Assembly (NCBI RefSeq): GCF_026151205.1
Contig: NC_087079.1
Location: forward strand, 6,730,169 to 6,794,168
Direction: 5' to 3'
Length of the DNA stretch: 64,000 nucleotides
From: Bolinopsis microptera
Lineage: Eukaryota > Ctenophora > Tentaculata > Lobata > Bolinopsidae
The notes under the pieces are model-generated. The model saw only the letters and a program-made list of their open reading frames with translations. It made no database searches and was not told where the DNA came from. The translations under genes were made by a program, and so were the position numbers. Shown here piece by piece: positions 9,401 through 21,135 of this stretch (positions are counted from its first letter, which is position 1; every line of letters starts with the position of its first letter).

Positions 9401-12400
9401 GAGTAAGAAAGACTGACTTAAATTTATTTTACTAACCTTAGAGATTTGAGCTAAACAAAAGTTGAGAAAACCCTAAAATTTTGAGACTTTGTAAATAAAA
9501 GGACAATTGGCGAGCACTTACCGTTACGTCATACTTAGCTGTATCGTTGGTTTGATTTTAATCTTCTTTATTATGCTTCATTGATGATAAGGAAGTAAAG
9601 AGCAAGCAGAGCAAGTTGTTGTCAGTTTATTTTATTGTGATAAAATATATTCACATAATGTGCAACAGCGTCGGTGGTTGAGTGGTACAATTCTCGCCTG
9701 CCACGCGGGAGGCCCGGGTTCGATTCCCGGCCGACGCAGTTCTTTTACATGTCCTGTTTTAAAAAGTAGTCTATTTAAAATAACATCCCGCTTCATGTGT
9801 GCAGATCTAACTCAGCCCCCACTCTTCATTCCCCACCACCAAGATTAAAATACTATGACATAGTCGTAAGATAATATAGCGTGTAATTACCTGAAAGATA
9901 AGATAATATGGCGTGTAATTACCTGTAAGCTAATCTCCAATCCTTGTGTCCCCTCCTTACTTTTCCGACTAATCGTCTGATTATTGTGTACTCAGCATCT
10001 ACTGGGTCCTGGGTGGTTTACTGTTATTTTAATGTTTGAGAGTACACGAGTAAACATGGAATTAATATAATATAGATGTGAAAGTGAAAGTGAAAGTGAA
10101 ACCTCTCCAATAGAAGCGATGGCGAAAGATCGTAGCACGTGCTTGAAGGTGCGCTTATGCTGTGAAATAAAACGTTATTTAATTACTAACAAGATGAATC
10201 TATAGATATTTTATTTTCTCGTAGAATTATGAAGTTATGAAAAATGAAATGAAGTTTGCAAAGATGTAGAAATACATGATCAAATTCATGAATCAAGTAA
10301 GATCGTGCATACGAACAACATCATGGCAAATCACTTTTATCATCCTGATAAATAAATATCTAGCCGATGAAAAAAACAATATATTTCCGCATTTCCTGTT
10401 GTGATTTATTAATTATTCAATGAATGAATAATTATATTATATATTATTATTATTATATTATTACTATATTATATTATTACTATAGTAAAACAAACTTAAA
10501 CATATTGCACCACATTATTGTTACATAACTTTTTGATAACTTCGTCACCCTCATTAATACCAGCCTGATATAAAGGATAGCAATGCATCATATAACGGGA
10601 CACTATGGTCTTACAAAGGTTAACAAACCCTCATAACGTTCGTGAATCAATCACAATAATTGCTTGTCCCAAGTGCGAGCATGATAAAGGGACCATCTAG
10701 TATTTTCTGAGGTGTTGCCCAGCTATAGCACAACTTAAAGGCAAATATCTTCAAGACGTTCACCTCTCTGTCAACGACATTTTGGACAACCAACGAGTTA
10801 CAAAGAGAGTCAAGTTTTCAGCTTACACCAATCGTCTGATTGATCCTGAGTAACTGGAGTAACCTTATGTTCATCATCCCCACGGGTTTCCTTCTTTTGT
10901 TTTCCAGACTGTTACCATAGCAACACTACCATATAAGGCAATGTAACCATAGCAACACTACCATATAAGGCAATGTAACCATAGCAACACTACCATATAA
11001 GGTAATGTAACGAGTTCCTTCTCATACCATTCGCTTCTTCACCTCCTATATTTCCTACGATGATATCACTGACACCCTCTTATTTTAGGGTTGCCACACC
11101 CTAAAATAAACAAAGCATCTACTTGTTATTCTCTCGTGGGCAACCCTGGTGCACGCTCTACTAAAAATAAATACAGCAATGAAGTCACGTGGCAGTCACG
11201 TGATAATACCCAGCCTCTCGTTGACAAAGACGGTGGAGAGATTCTAATACGGTTCTTGATTAGATAAATTGTAGTTTTTCTATCAGTGTTTATTAACACA
11301 GCTGAATATACCCCAACTTGATGTGGAACATTCGCTTGACTCTGGACCAAGTGCAGAAGGAATTGTTTCTTAACATAGGATGAGAACACGTGACTGGAAG
11401 ATGAGAACACGTGACTGGAAGATGAGAACACGTGACTGGAAGATGAGAACACGTGACTGGATGATGAGAACACGTGACTGGAATTGTTACCGGCTTGTTA
11501 ACCACGTGATCAAATCCTCAGTTCGAATTCTAAACAGCTAATCTCAGACCCGATCCTCACCGGGAGGACAACCCATCAAATGGTGTATAAACCAAATATC
11601 TTGCACCTAGTTACTATGTTGATATGAAGCGTAGGCGGGGAGCGCGCTGGCTCCCATATTGCATGCTAGTTCCACTGTGTGTTTTGTCACACGTACAGTG
11701 TCCAGCCAACGGTTCAACGGTCCTGTTTCGTGCGACAATCTTATTTATTGTTCAAGAAAATGGGGCAGCTGATTTAGCCAGATGATTTAATGTTTGAGCG
11801 GCTAAAAATCGTATGGAGGTGCTATTTTGGAGGTACCATTTTGGCCATTTCTATTCATTTTACTTGCTGTGTTGACTTAACTTTGGCTGTCTGTCAAATT
11901 TGAGGTCTAAGTTATTTACTTGGTTTAAAAAGGTACTTTACCAGTAACCGTCCCGTTTTATGCAGAGACTCACATATTCAATTAGCGGAAGTCTCTTTGC
12001 ATTCTCATCCTCAGTAGGCAGCTGGAAACGGTCCCGGATTCGGGTTGCAGCGGTGCTGGGCGGCAGGAACGTGGGCACAGTGTTCATTGTCTTTATCTTC
12101 TCCAATCCCCGTATTTTACCTGCAATCTGACGTTTTAAGTGTCACGTGGTTTGTATGTTTATTATAATTTTGAGAAGGTAAAACGTAAAAACAGACGGAA
12201 AACCTGAAAGCAGGAAATCAAAACCAAAACCTCTGGCACTAATCCAAAAGTAGTAATCCACTGCTACTTTTATTGAACCTCGCAAAGACGTAGCACGTGG
12301 GGCTTCATTCCTCCATTATCTTTACTAGGAGGAAGTACAAAAATTGGTCCGGTCGTAAAACATTTTTATTAATTGGTCACATATGTAAATTTTTAAACAT

Positions 12401-14406
12401 ATCTAGGCTCGTATCAATCAAATATTCATGCTTCAAAGATTCCACCTCTTTATGCCTAACAGTTACTTCCTTGACAATATTCGGTCGCTTTTTTTCTCGA
12501 GTTTTTCCAAATATTTGTTAAAGACCATCACAGAAGACCAATTCTTCGATCATCCAGTGTTCTGTTGAACTATTTTTACAAATAGATCTTAAGGCGGAGC
12601 GTGAGTTTGAGACGAATTTAGCTTTCATTTTAGACTTCACGTCTCCCGAAATAAAACTGCGAACAAAGTGAAACAAGGAACTAAGTAAACTGTAAAACCA
12701 AATTTTCGTCACGCATTGGACTTTATCAAGGTTACTTAGTTCCTTGTTTCACTTTGTTCGCAGTTTTATTTCGGGAGACGTGAAGTCTAAAATGAAAGCT
12801 AAATTCGAACTATTTTTAGACACAATTTCCCAGCGTTTCTAAAGGATTAGTCATTAATAATCTGACTACAAGATACCTATCTAGCTAGCTAATTAGATTT
12901 ATTTAATAGTTCAGTGGACACATTCGATTTATTATGCTATATTAATGTATAATATTGAATTAAAAATTGACTGTAAGGTAAATATCATAGATTTGTAGGG
13001 GGTTCAGCACGTAATCATTACGGTACAGGTGTACTGACTGGACCTTTATTTACTGGCTTAATTATAAGTTGTCTTACACAACTTAATTATATTTCTTATT
13101 AATAACAATAATTATGTTAATGTTTACAACTTAATTATAATCTTATTAATAACAATAATTATGTTAATGTTGTGCAAGAAAGTTGTAATCAACCCAGTAA
13201 CTGAAGTCCCAGTCAAGTACATGGGTCTAAAAACCCTGTAAATTAATGATTATAATATCAGTATCACTGATATTTGATTGAGGTGGAGCTTAGTAACAAA
13301 TCTATTTAATATTTACTTTACACTTACAGAAAGTAATAACTTATTATCTAAATCAATCGTAATTATGGCTATTTCCAAACTAAAGTTTGCCGTTTTACAC
13401 CAATATTTCTTATCAAACAGTTGATATCTTCACTTATTTTTAATAGTTCATAATGCCAATAGGATTTCATGGATTGGCGTCTACCAACTACACATCGATT
13501 TTCTAAACAGGCAAACAAAAACCGGAGATATTCGGTTCTCAATTATCCGCATTCCAAACTGGATAGAAATGAGGCAGACACGGCTCTGTAAATAATGATC
13601 ATAGTATTTCTAGTTCGGGCAGTAACTCAACTTGAGATTGGACGTGGCCGTCTTTATTTGGGTAATACACCTGATGTTGCGACCAATTTGATACTTATTG
13701 TTACATATTGCGTAGTACCATGTTGCTATCCCCATTGCTGCGTTTTATCCAAGTTCTGCAAGTCTAAAGACTAAATGGGTAAATGATTCTAACTCAGTCT
13801 TAGTTCTTTGGGAACTTTAGTAAACTCATCTTTACGAATTTCATATTTTCGGTAACCAACCGAAAATTTCGTGCACTGCACGAAACCAGATCCATTTGAT
13901 CTGGTTCATTTTGGAAGTTCATTTAGCAAGTAAGTTAGCAGAGCAGTCAAGCCAGTGCGCTCACATATAATTGCAGCTGAAACAAATTGACATTCAATAA
14001 GCAGATCAATTATAATGGCAAGGAAAATGCAGGCAAATTGATATATAATAGGCATTCAGATGAATTCCGAGAGAAATTCCCAGCGTGATTTCTGCGCAAT
14101 TTGTATAGCTCATTATAATTATATATTTATAAATCGATTAAATTTAAATAGTAACGGTTACAATTCCCTTCAATTATCGCCAGTTCAAGTTCTACTGCGT
14201 AGGACGAACTTTGTAAGAGTTTTGAAACGCATTAGTTATATAATATGTTTATTATATATAGTATATTAGTTATATATTAGACATAGGTAGGTAGTTTTAA
14301 ACAGGTCAACTTCAGATCTCTCAATCGCTGTAATGTTACCTGTTCCAGATTAAGTTTCTTTTCCACCAGATATCGTAGGAAGGAGGTAAAAGCAAAATCT
14401 ATTGAT
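6430..14406 (-). CDS. Multi-exon host gene of unknown function, partial model
   Basis: I do not recognise the product. Eight exons with GT-AG borders are supported: 14340-14406, 12526-12689, 11974-12119, 7874-7905, 7231-7354, 6837-6992, 6597-6691, 6430-6490. Reading phases agree across every junction from 12526 downward. The junction between the first two does not, so an exon is missing there; both outer ends are also open. The translated text is protein-like: SIDFAFTSFLRYLVEKKLN (first exon), then HWMIEELVFCDG, MNTVPTFLPPSTAATRIRDR, LIEYREFINTWFGPR, CSIEELILNIKERLPGEH, FQGWIKLELDDEVVDIDEL, PNAAYVASTVKNAM, LPLLLSTNRLLQMC. The donor of exon 7231-7354 is GTAAAG; a weaker one lies 12 bases earlier. 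No membrane segment or catalytic motif is obvious. The intron 7906-11973 contains two tRNA-Gly genes and a LINE relic. Confidence 0.55.
7906..9163. other. Intron sequence, part 1
   Basis: Intron of the unknown minus-strand gene, up to the first tRNA. It holds one dispersed repeat (8270-8361). A 108-codon minus-strand frame at 7892-8218 overlaps an exon and has no recognisable product; I take it as chance or old repeat. Confidence 0.4.
8270..8361. repeat. Dispersed repeat, copy 1 (other copy at 40266-40340)
   Basis: About 80 bp related to 40266-40340, sharing CTGAG.GC.GCCCAGTAAG and flanking words. On the minus strand both copies end in a donor-like CAG/GTA. It lies in an intron of the unknown gene. 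Confidence 0.5.
9164..9234 (+). tRNA. tRNA-Gly (GCC anticodon)
   Basis: 71 bases that fold as a cloverleaf: acceptor GCGTCGG pairs with CCGACGC, discriminator A, anticodon loop CTGCCAC with GCC, T loop GGTTCGATTCC (B box) and A box TGGTTGAGTGG. No CCA is encoded, as in eukaryotes. A T run follows at 9238-9242 and would end RNA polymerase III transcription. No intron. Confidence 0.97.
9668..9738 (+). tRNA. tRNA-Gly (GCC anticodon), second copy
   Basis: Identical in all 71 bases to the copy 504 bases upstream, with the same A and B boxes and a TTTT after GTTC. The shared flank is only about five bases on the left and eight on the right, so the duplication is old relative to its flanks or gene conversion keeps the genes alike. 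Confidence 0.97.
10570..11180 (+). mobile_element. RNase H-type LINE, decayed 3' fragment
   Basis: The stretch 10,650-10,800 encodes a broken version of the C-terminal zinc-knuckle region seen at 42,750-42,860 (CPKCEHDKGT, CCPAIAQLKG, SVNDILDN). The 3' UTR at 11,085-11,180 (CTCTCGTGGGCAACC, then CTCTACTAAAAATAA) matches 43,110-43,190. Several stops interrupt it. It lies inside an intron of the minus-strand gene, in the opposite orientation. Confidence 0.7.
10912..11010 (+). repeat. Minisatellite, about 34-bp unit, three copies
   Basis: Three copies of a unit containing ACCATAGCAACACTACCATA, inserted in the 3' UTR of the LINE relic. The word ACCATAGTTACACTACTAG of the 49-kb array is related. 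Confidence 0.8.
11376..11483 (+). repeat. 21-bp repeat with CACGTG core, five copies
   Basis: Five tandem units of AGATGAGAACACGTGACTGG plus one base. Each carries an E-box palindrome CACGTG at the same phase. It lies in an intron of the unknown gene about 500 bases 3' of its exon at 11974-12119 in transcript order. Confidence 0.9.
12614..12806. repeat. Perfect 75-bp inverted duplication with 43-bp spacer
   Basis: Arm 12614-12688 is the exact reverse complement of arm 12732-12806. The left arm is the first 75 bases (minus one) of the exon 12526-12689; the right arm lies in the intron just upstream. The spacer holds the exon's 3' splice site. The arms show no mismatch, so the event is recent; template switching during replication is the usual cause. 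Confidence 0.95.
13079..13182 (+). repeat. About 52-bp tandem duplication
   Basis: Two copies of a unit containing ACAACTTAATTATA and ATAACAATAATTATGTTAAT. Confidence 0.8.
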
Positions 14407-17400
14407 CTGTCGTTTTGTTTAGCCGACACGGGTACCCAACCTAAAGGAGATGTTGTTAGCTACTAGTTATATAACTGCTTGTTTTGATATTGTGTGAACT
14501 GGTGGAGAGGTTAACCATATTATATTTGTGTGTGAAACACGTGACATTGTGGGTTTTGATAGTTCACTCTGGTTAGTTGAAACACTTACTTTATGTAAAC
14601 ACAGTCACGTGTTCTCCCCCAGTATCCAGATCTACGATACCAGGAATTGTAAGATACCAGTTTGTAGTCAGTAAGATAACAAATCAACACTTAAGATTGA
14701 GACAAACAGTAAGACGCCGCGCGGCTAATATTGATAAAACATGACGCAGTCTCTAACAGCTCCACCAATTATTTGCCAAAAAGAGGGGTCACTTCCGGTT
14801 TCACAATCCATTACCACTGTAGCACTGTGCAGCTCAACATTTAAAACTTCAAGTCTTTACAAGGTTCCATGTTGCTTGTTAATTGCTTGTAATTGGTAGT
14901 GTGACTGTTTGTTAGATGTCACATTAAGTGATCACAATGCATGAATATGGTGATTTTGGCGCTCTGTTTTGCCATCCCTCTCTTACCCACTATAGGTGCT
15001 CAACTGCCGCCCTTCCGATTGAACTTTATAATTGTTTTAAAGCGAATGACCAAACTTTCGGTTGTTTTTGACTGGTTCGGGTCGGTTCGGGTCTAACTTC
15101 ATTTGCCAAACGTTTGGGCAGAAAGATCAGGGTTTCGCTAATCACTAAAAGCACCACTTCAGGGACGTCAATAATTCGATTATCTAGTTAAATCCATGCT
15201 CCATCCATTTTGTTAAACTGATCACTGATTGTGAAATTATCAAGTTAATGATTATTCAATGTAGCCTATATCAAAAACAGTTCATAAACTATCATGCAAT
15301 TAGATGTCAGCCAAAAGATGGTGCACGTTGGCAATATGTAATGGTGAGTAGCGGATACTGAGCTAGTATTATACTGCTGTTTGTCGGATATGTTTGCCAC
15401 TTGTATTAAGATACTGAAATTTTTTAACCCAAAACGCACACCCTTATCAGTATGTATTGCTCCTAATGACTGCAGTGGTCCGATATCCCAGACACTAGGC
15501 TTTTTGACATGCTTGTCACGATTATTTAACGTAACAGCTGCACTAAGATGCACACATTGTTGGGTTTACAACTTCAATTAAGATTATTGAGTAGTTTTCT
15601 GTTAACGTTCAGAGTAAAGCCTGTCTTCTATATGGACCATTTACCGTTCACGTCATGTCTAGCTGGTGGAACGGTATTTCACTACAAGTCTCCCAATCAC
15701 CGACATCTTTGACATTGAGGCTAATCTTTGTAGAATAATTGATCATATAAAACATTGATATTCAGTGATTAATGGTCATTGTTTTCTTTGTATGTTAAAA
15801 ATGTCATTGGTATAATTAAAATCTAGAATAAGAGTAACCCAATGGAATGAAGAGGTCACTCCTAATTATGACGAAGTTTAGACTATTTACCGTTTAGAAC
15901 AAAGATACTAAGATACTATAAACGTCTCTGCAAGCCTGGTTAATGAGATTTCATCTTGAAGATATCCAACATCCCCAATACAACGCCGAAATACCTTGTT
16001 TTCAGATACGTCGTTCGAGAATGTCCAATGTGCAATTGATTCAGCTTCTTACTTCTGATGTATTATCATCATCTTCAAATATCTTTTTTAACCTTCCGTG
16101 TTTTTAACATTAAACGTACAACTAAGCTAAAATTTTGGCATTTTTACCGAAATCAGACATAGAAGATATTTTAAAGCCCCATTATATGCACGTTTCTCGA
16201 TTGGTAGATTCGGTCGGGATAGACGAATCGGCTATAAACGAATTGCTTGAATGCTTGGGGGTGTCGACAAAATTCAACATCCAATGAGAAAGTATATGGC
16301 AACAAGGACATGTTTTTAAAAATTTGCGTATCGCTACCATACATTAATAAAAAAAAGGCCAAATTTGTGAGCTTCTTTAAAATTAACGCTTTGCACACAG
16401 CCAGAACTGGCACACAGCCAGAACTTGATAACCAGCCATGGTCTAGGTAGTACCTAATAAATACCTTAACAATAACATATTCAATATTCAGCACCGTGGT
16501 GTCTGCTAAGATTTAGCAGACACCAGGCAGCCTTACAAAGAGATTAGATCTCAATCAGATATTTGATATATCCCTACTGTAGTACTGGTGATTGATCATT
16601 CAGATCAAATGATCAAAGTTTATTAACATTGATATAAAACGAATAAATCTGTTCTCAAATAAATTTGCTGGGATCGGACGAGCTGCTATAAAGAATTATC
16701 AAATAGCGAAATCAGTGGACAAATATTCTGTATTTACTATTAGTGGTTTCCTTGTCTGTACTGTAATACAACTCTCAGCTCATTTATCCATCTTGCATAG
16801 TCAAATATGCAGGCTTATAGCCTTGATAACTTGATAACAGAAACCAACATATATTTGATATTCAATCTTATAGCGATCGTTAAAACTTTACAGGTTATGA
16901 GCCTGACAATAAGTAACAAGTCCTTTTATTTTTCTATTTTATTGCTACACTTCGTCCCTATTTGCTCCAGATCACCAGTTTGTCTTGCCTTCCGGTTCTT
17001 GACTTCTTTAAAGATCAAGCTTTTAATAGGCTCTCAACCTGAACCAATGCAGTGTTAATGGTTACCTGACCAGCCTACAGCTTAGTCGTACTTAAAAGTC
17101 CAGCCTGGATTGGGTCCTGACAGTAGAGTTTGAGATATGTTTTCAAGTGCTGGTCATAAATCAAAATTCAGAGCTAAAGTCACCAATGATCCCCAGTAAA
17201 GCGCGCTATCTTGCCTTCGTTTTCTCACCGACATGATACTATTAGGGGCTTGGGGGGCTTGCCGCTACACGCATTAAAGTCATGGAGCAACTCATTTGGT
17301 GGTCATTTGGGCGTTTTTTGGTTCGTTGAAATCGTTATATATTGAGTATTTTTGTTTAAATATTTTTGGAGAGGACTAATCTTGAAGATTCGGGCGATTT

Positions 17401-18224
17401 TACATGATCATACGAACCTAAACGGTTGCAGATTCTTTTGAATCGATACATTATGATTCAAAAGAATTTAAGTTTGCGCCGGGATCATACGTTTTGCTCA
17501 CTAGATTACAAAACTCAAATAACAGCGTTAGATTTAATTAATATCTCACTTTATCCACGCTTTGATTTGAATATTTAACTTCCAAGATATGTAACGGAAG
17601 TAAGCTGGTAGATAATCATGGAACAAGTTCGCCCTTTCTCCCTTTTCACCCCAATTAAGACCCATATCCCCTTGAGGAGAAGGCAAACAAAGCCTCTTAA
17701 AGTACCCTTTGTTCTTCTTCTTCCTGCTGTTGCTACCTTTTATTTTTACCTTTTATCTCAGTGCCTGAGTAGTATTGAGGTTTAGAGTACTTCCTCTTTT
17801 GTTTATACGGTCTATGTAAGTAAGTGCTAATTATTGTTGTTAATATTATACCCTTTTAATGTTACCCTTGAAACCACTCCAGTGATCAAAGGGCAAGTTT
17901 TCTTACTTTTTTGCACACTTCACAAGTTATACTCACAATGATTGTGATATGTACTTGTAACGAACATATTTGTCGGCATTTGCATCAATATACCAGCCTA
18001 TCAGGATCATTATCTGCAACTACGAGACCAAAATCTTATATAGCAATTTATTAATTAACTTTAACTAATCCCATCATTTGCTAGACAATAGATTTAAATA
18101 AGATATCATGGTTTCAGATCACGCAAAACGGCACGTGACGGCGAATTTCTTTACAATTATGTTCACGGGTGTGTTTGTTTTTAATCAGCAGGCACCTTCG
18201 TGACCTGACAATAAACACGTACCA
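14407..18224. other. AT-rich intergenic block
   Basis: No coding region could be supported. Short frames at 15266-15553 and 16171-16494 (minus) lack recognisable domains and splice context. A 12-bp perfect hairpin lies at 16498-16524. Upstream exons of the unknown gene may be hidden here. Confidence 0.4.
16498..16524. repeat. Perfect 12-bp hairpin, 3-base loop
   Basis: GGTGTCTGCTAA and its exact complement TTAGCAGACACC are separated by GAT. No T run follows, so it is not a polymerase III or bacterial-type terminator. Confidence 0.85.
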
Positions 18225-18412
18225 CACTACCATTCTTTGTACTTATTTATAAACTCACTACAATAACTTTAAATATATGTGTGATTAAATCCCTGACCCC
18301 ATCCATAACAGGCACATGCCACAGTTCCATTCTTTGTACTTCTTTACAAACTCACTACAATAACTTTAAATAACTACAATAACTTTAAATAACTACAATA
18401 ACTTTAAATCAC
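18225..18412 (+). repeat. Direct duplication plus 18-bp tandem repeats
   Basis: A segment containing CATTCTTTGTACTT and ACTCACTACAATAACTTTAA occurs twice about 95 bases apart. The second copy is followed by two further copies of AACTACAATAACTTTAAAT. Confidence 0.8.
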
Positions 18413-18478
18413 CGAGTTCAGCGTGCGAGGTTGCAACTTTATTATCTGTATTATAATGGAATACTAAAGTCATGTTTA

Positions 18479-18818
18479 ACTCATATCAATGCTGGTCGCA
18501 AGTACCGTTTGCTTGCCAAAGCTCGCCAGGTCCTCCGTTATCGATATATTTTTCTTCATAACTTTTAAGTTCAGTTCGAAATGTTTCAAAGTTTTCACAT
18601 GACGCCCAGTTTCGTAGCTTGGTAGACAATTATACTGTAATATCATGATTAATATTGATTAAATTGTAACCATGGGAACGAAGCAGTTCCAACTGCCTCC
18701 CACAGTCACCCCCTCCTAAAATATCCCTTCTCAGTCTGCTCCCTAAACCACATACAGTATCATTTTCTTCTGGTCTGTACTGTATGGCAGCGCCCATATT
18801 GTGTAAGTTAATCAACAT
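18479..18818 (-). pseudogene. Possible decayed exon(s), unknown product
   Basis: One minus-strand frame is protein-like on both sides of a TAA near 18628: CGLGSRLRRDILGGGDCGRQ before it, NWASCENFETFRTELKSYEE and NGGPGELWQANGTCDQH after it, then TGA. Either the stop marks a pseudogene, or part of the frame is exon and part intron, although no junction with matching phase was found. I do not recognise a family. Ordinary chance cannot be excluded. Confidence 0.3.
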
Positions 18819-19249
18819 GATGAATTAATAATTATCTAACTTATAATCACGCGACCAAATGCTGCAATATGAACCCCATCTTAATATCCTTTAGAAATAA
18901 TATCTTTCCCTTTCGCTTTCTTCTTTCAATCTTCGGTATGGAACCTTTCTTGGACTTTGTTATCATGGTTATTTTTCATCCATGAACCTGTAATTCCTTG
19001 CGCTTTGTTTTGTCATGTTGCGATTATAAAAAGTCTTCGACTCTCCAAGTCGATGTGAAACATGGGAAAATTTGCAATCATGATTATTAGAGCCACATTT
19101 AACAAGAAATTGTGTCGAATATGTCTATAATGCAAATGGGCGGACGCTTTATTTCCACCACTGCAGCTTGCAGGTTGATCAAATTGCTCCTTTTGTCCTA
19201 TTAGAATTTGTAATATGAGAGTAATCATGCTCTCATAGGTTGCTGCCAC

Positions 19250-19739
19250 CCTAGGTTTGAGCTACGAGTTAATAACACGTGTCAGCATCAACATTCAACG
19301 TGACTATTTGTAGGAAATCGTGGTAAATTCCCACGATGCTGGTCCTATAGTGAGTCTTGTGTTGAGTAGTTTGTTTTGACAGTGCCATTACAGGATGTTA
19401 CGAGTAATAAATTATGCTCATATCATTTTCTCTGGACACAGGGAGTTACGTGCACGGCTAAGAGTTGATAATATGTTTTAGTGTTTGTGTTTTCCATTTC
19501 CTTACGATCCGCCAAACTCTTATTTTTGTTTTTATTTTTCAATTTCTGGTTAACCAACCTGATGGTAAGACAAAGAATACTCAATAATTATGTAGATAAA
19601 TGGAGATCATATCTAGTTGTTGAATGATTAAAGGTGAGAGGTCGGTCACTTATCAGGACCTTATCAGGACCATAGTTCTTCTCCGACCCCTGACATCACT
19701 ACAGTCTGATAGCGATATAGTTGTAAGATTTAGAGTATC
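19250..19739. other. Cathepsin 3' flank, no separate feature
   Basis: AT-rich, downstream of the protease gene. No repeat or ORF of note. Confidence 0.4.
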
Positions 19740-21055
19740 CTACTGATCACAATGCCCGCACATCTTCTTGCAGTACTTTTTAGCAAATTCAGGGTACTCA
19801 CAAAACTTTTGTTCACAGTGACCATGCTGATTTTCGCAGCCATCCCCACACATACCACATGATTTCCGGCACCATTTCTGCGCAACTTCGTTATTGTCCG
19901 GTGAACAAAAATCTAGAAGCTCATGACAGTTTGAAGCTCTGTCCTTACATTCTGGAGTAGGAGCTGGAGTAGGAGCGGGAGTAGGAGCCGGCTCCTCTGT
20001 CGGTTCATCATCTTCAGGAAGGTAGTCAGTTGCCTTATCATTTCCTCCTTCATCAGGCACACCTGTAGCTTCAAGTTTAGCGTAGCTGCTGTACTTGAAG
20101 AGTTCACAGTTGTGATGGTGCCGAGCCATCTTGATGTAGCCTTGGTCACCCCAGTTGGAGCCCCACGAGTTTCTAACTAGGACGTATCTCTCAGTGTACC
20201 CAACTCCAGTAACACCGTGATTTATACCCCCACTACACGAGTTGTCAGTGAGGATACCACCCCCGTATTGGGAGAATCTGCTGGTAACCTCCAGAGCCAT
20301 GGACAAGGAACCCTCCCCCAGAGCCTGTATGTTATCATCCTCGCTAGCACCGACTCTAACACTTCCCATGATCTTGTAGGCTACTGCTGCATCACGAACA
20401 GAGTCACCCCTACAGGCTTCATCACTAGCTTTGTACGGGTAGTCGCTGGTAGCAGCGAGTCTGCCACCTTTCTTAGCCGAGTACTCGTATCCGTTATCTG
20501 GCCATCCTCCATTACAGCCGTTCTTCTGTCCCTCGTACGTACAGTCAAGATATTCCTGCTCGGCAAAGTTCCTCAGCTTCCCTGATTTCTGCTGATACCG
20601 GGTCTCCAGTCCCCCTACTGCTGCAAAACTCCAGCAAGAACCACAGCCTCCTTGATTCTTTATAGCTGTTACTGCTCCTTCTGCCACCCACAGTTTCTGC
20701 TTAGGAGTGTTTACTTGGGAGGAGACAATTGGAGAGATATTAGTGTTGGGAAGATGCCCTGTAGCGTTCAGTCCTAACCACTGTTTCTTTTCATCGTCCG
20801 TCATGACGGAGAAGAAGTTGAGTTCGTACTGAGCAGTTTCTCCAGGCTCAGAGTTAACAGCAGCAACCAGTTGAGCGTTCTTTTTAAGAGTCTCAGCCGC
20901 ATCCTGTCCTCATTGGCTTGGTAGTTGAGGTGTTGTAGTGCCTTGTAATCACCGTAGAGTTTCAGGGTGGCTGCTGGAGACCGCAGGACATCTGAGAGAG
21001 GGACATTTAATGAGAGGGCAGTTCCAATCAGACAGAGTGCTAACAGTACTTTCAT
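19740..21055 (-). CDS. Cathepsin L-like cysteine protease with two ShKT domains; frame break in the propeptide
   Basis: A secreted papain-family (C1A) endopeptidase. The ATG at 21055 opens a signal peptide (MKVLLALCLIGTALS) and an I29-type propeptide (YQANEDRMRLRL). The mature part is uninterrupted from 20804: GCGSCWSF with the catalytic Cys at 20,636, INHGVTGVGY with the catalytic His, RNSWGSNWG with the Asn. A TPAPTPAPTP linker leads to two six-cysteine ShKT domains (CKDRASNCHELLDFC to CGMC; CENQHGHC to CGHC) and the chain ends CDQ. ShKT tails occur on digestive and secreted proteases of cnidarians and nematodes. The propeptide continues in a different frame after a homopolymer at about 20,881-20,888, a one-base difference. 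It may be an assembly error, an allele or a recent loss. No intron is seen. ATG directly follows a CTCTCTCTCCAAG tract. Confidence 0.88.
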
Positions 21056-21135
21056 CTTGGAGAGAGAGAGAGAAAGAGGGGGTGTTTCAGGTTATTGATG
21101 ATGGTAAAATTATTTCCTTAGTTTATATATGCTGA

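Noticed and set aside
9660-9848. 62-codon frame over the second tRNA
   Set aside because: It crosses the tRNA gene and has no coding character.
12297-12521. Plus-strand 74-codon frame
   Set aside because: The minus strand of this stretch looks like old coding or intron of the unknown gene; the plus frame has no features.
16498-16524. Histone-type or transcription-terminating stem-loop
   Set aside because: Sequence does not match the histone consensus and no T run or gene precedes it.
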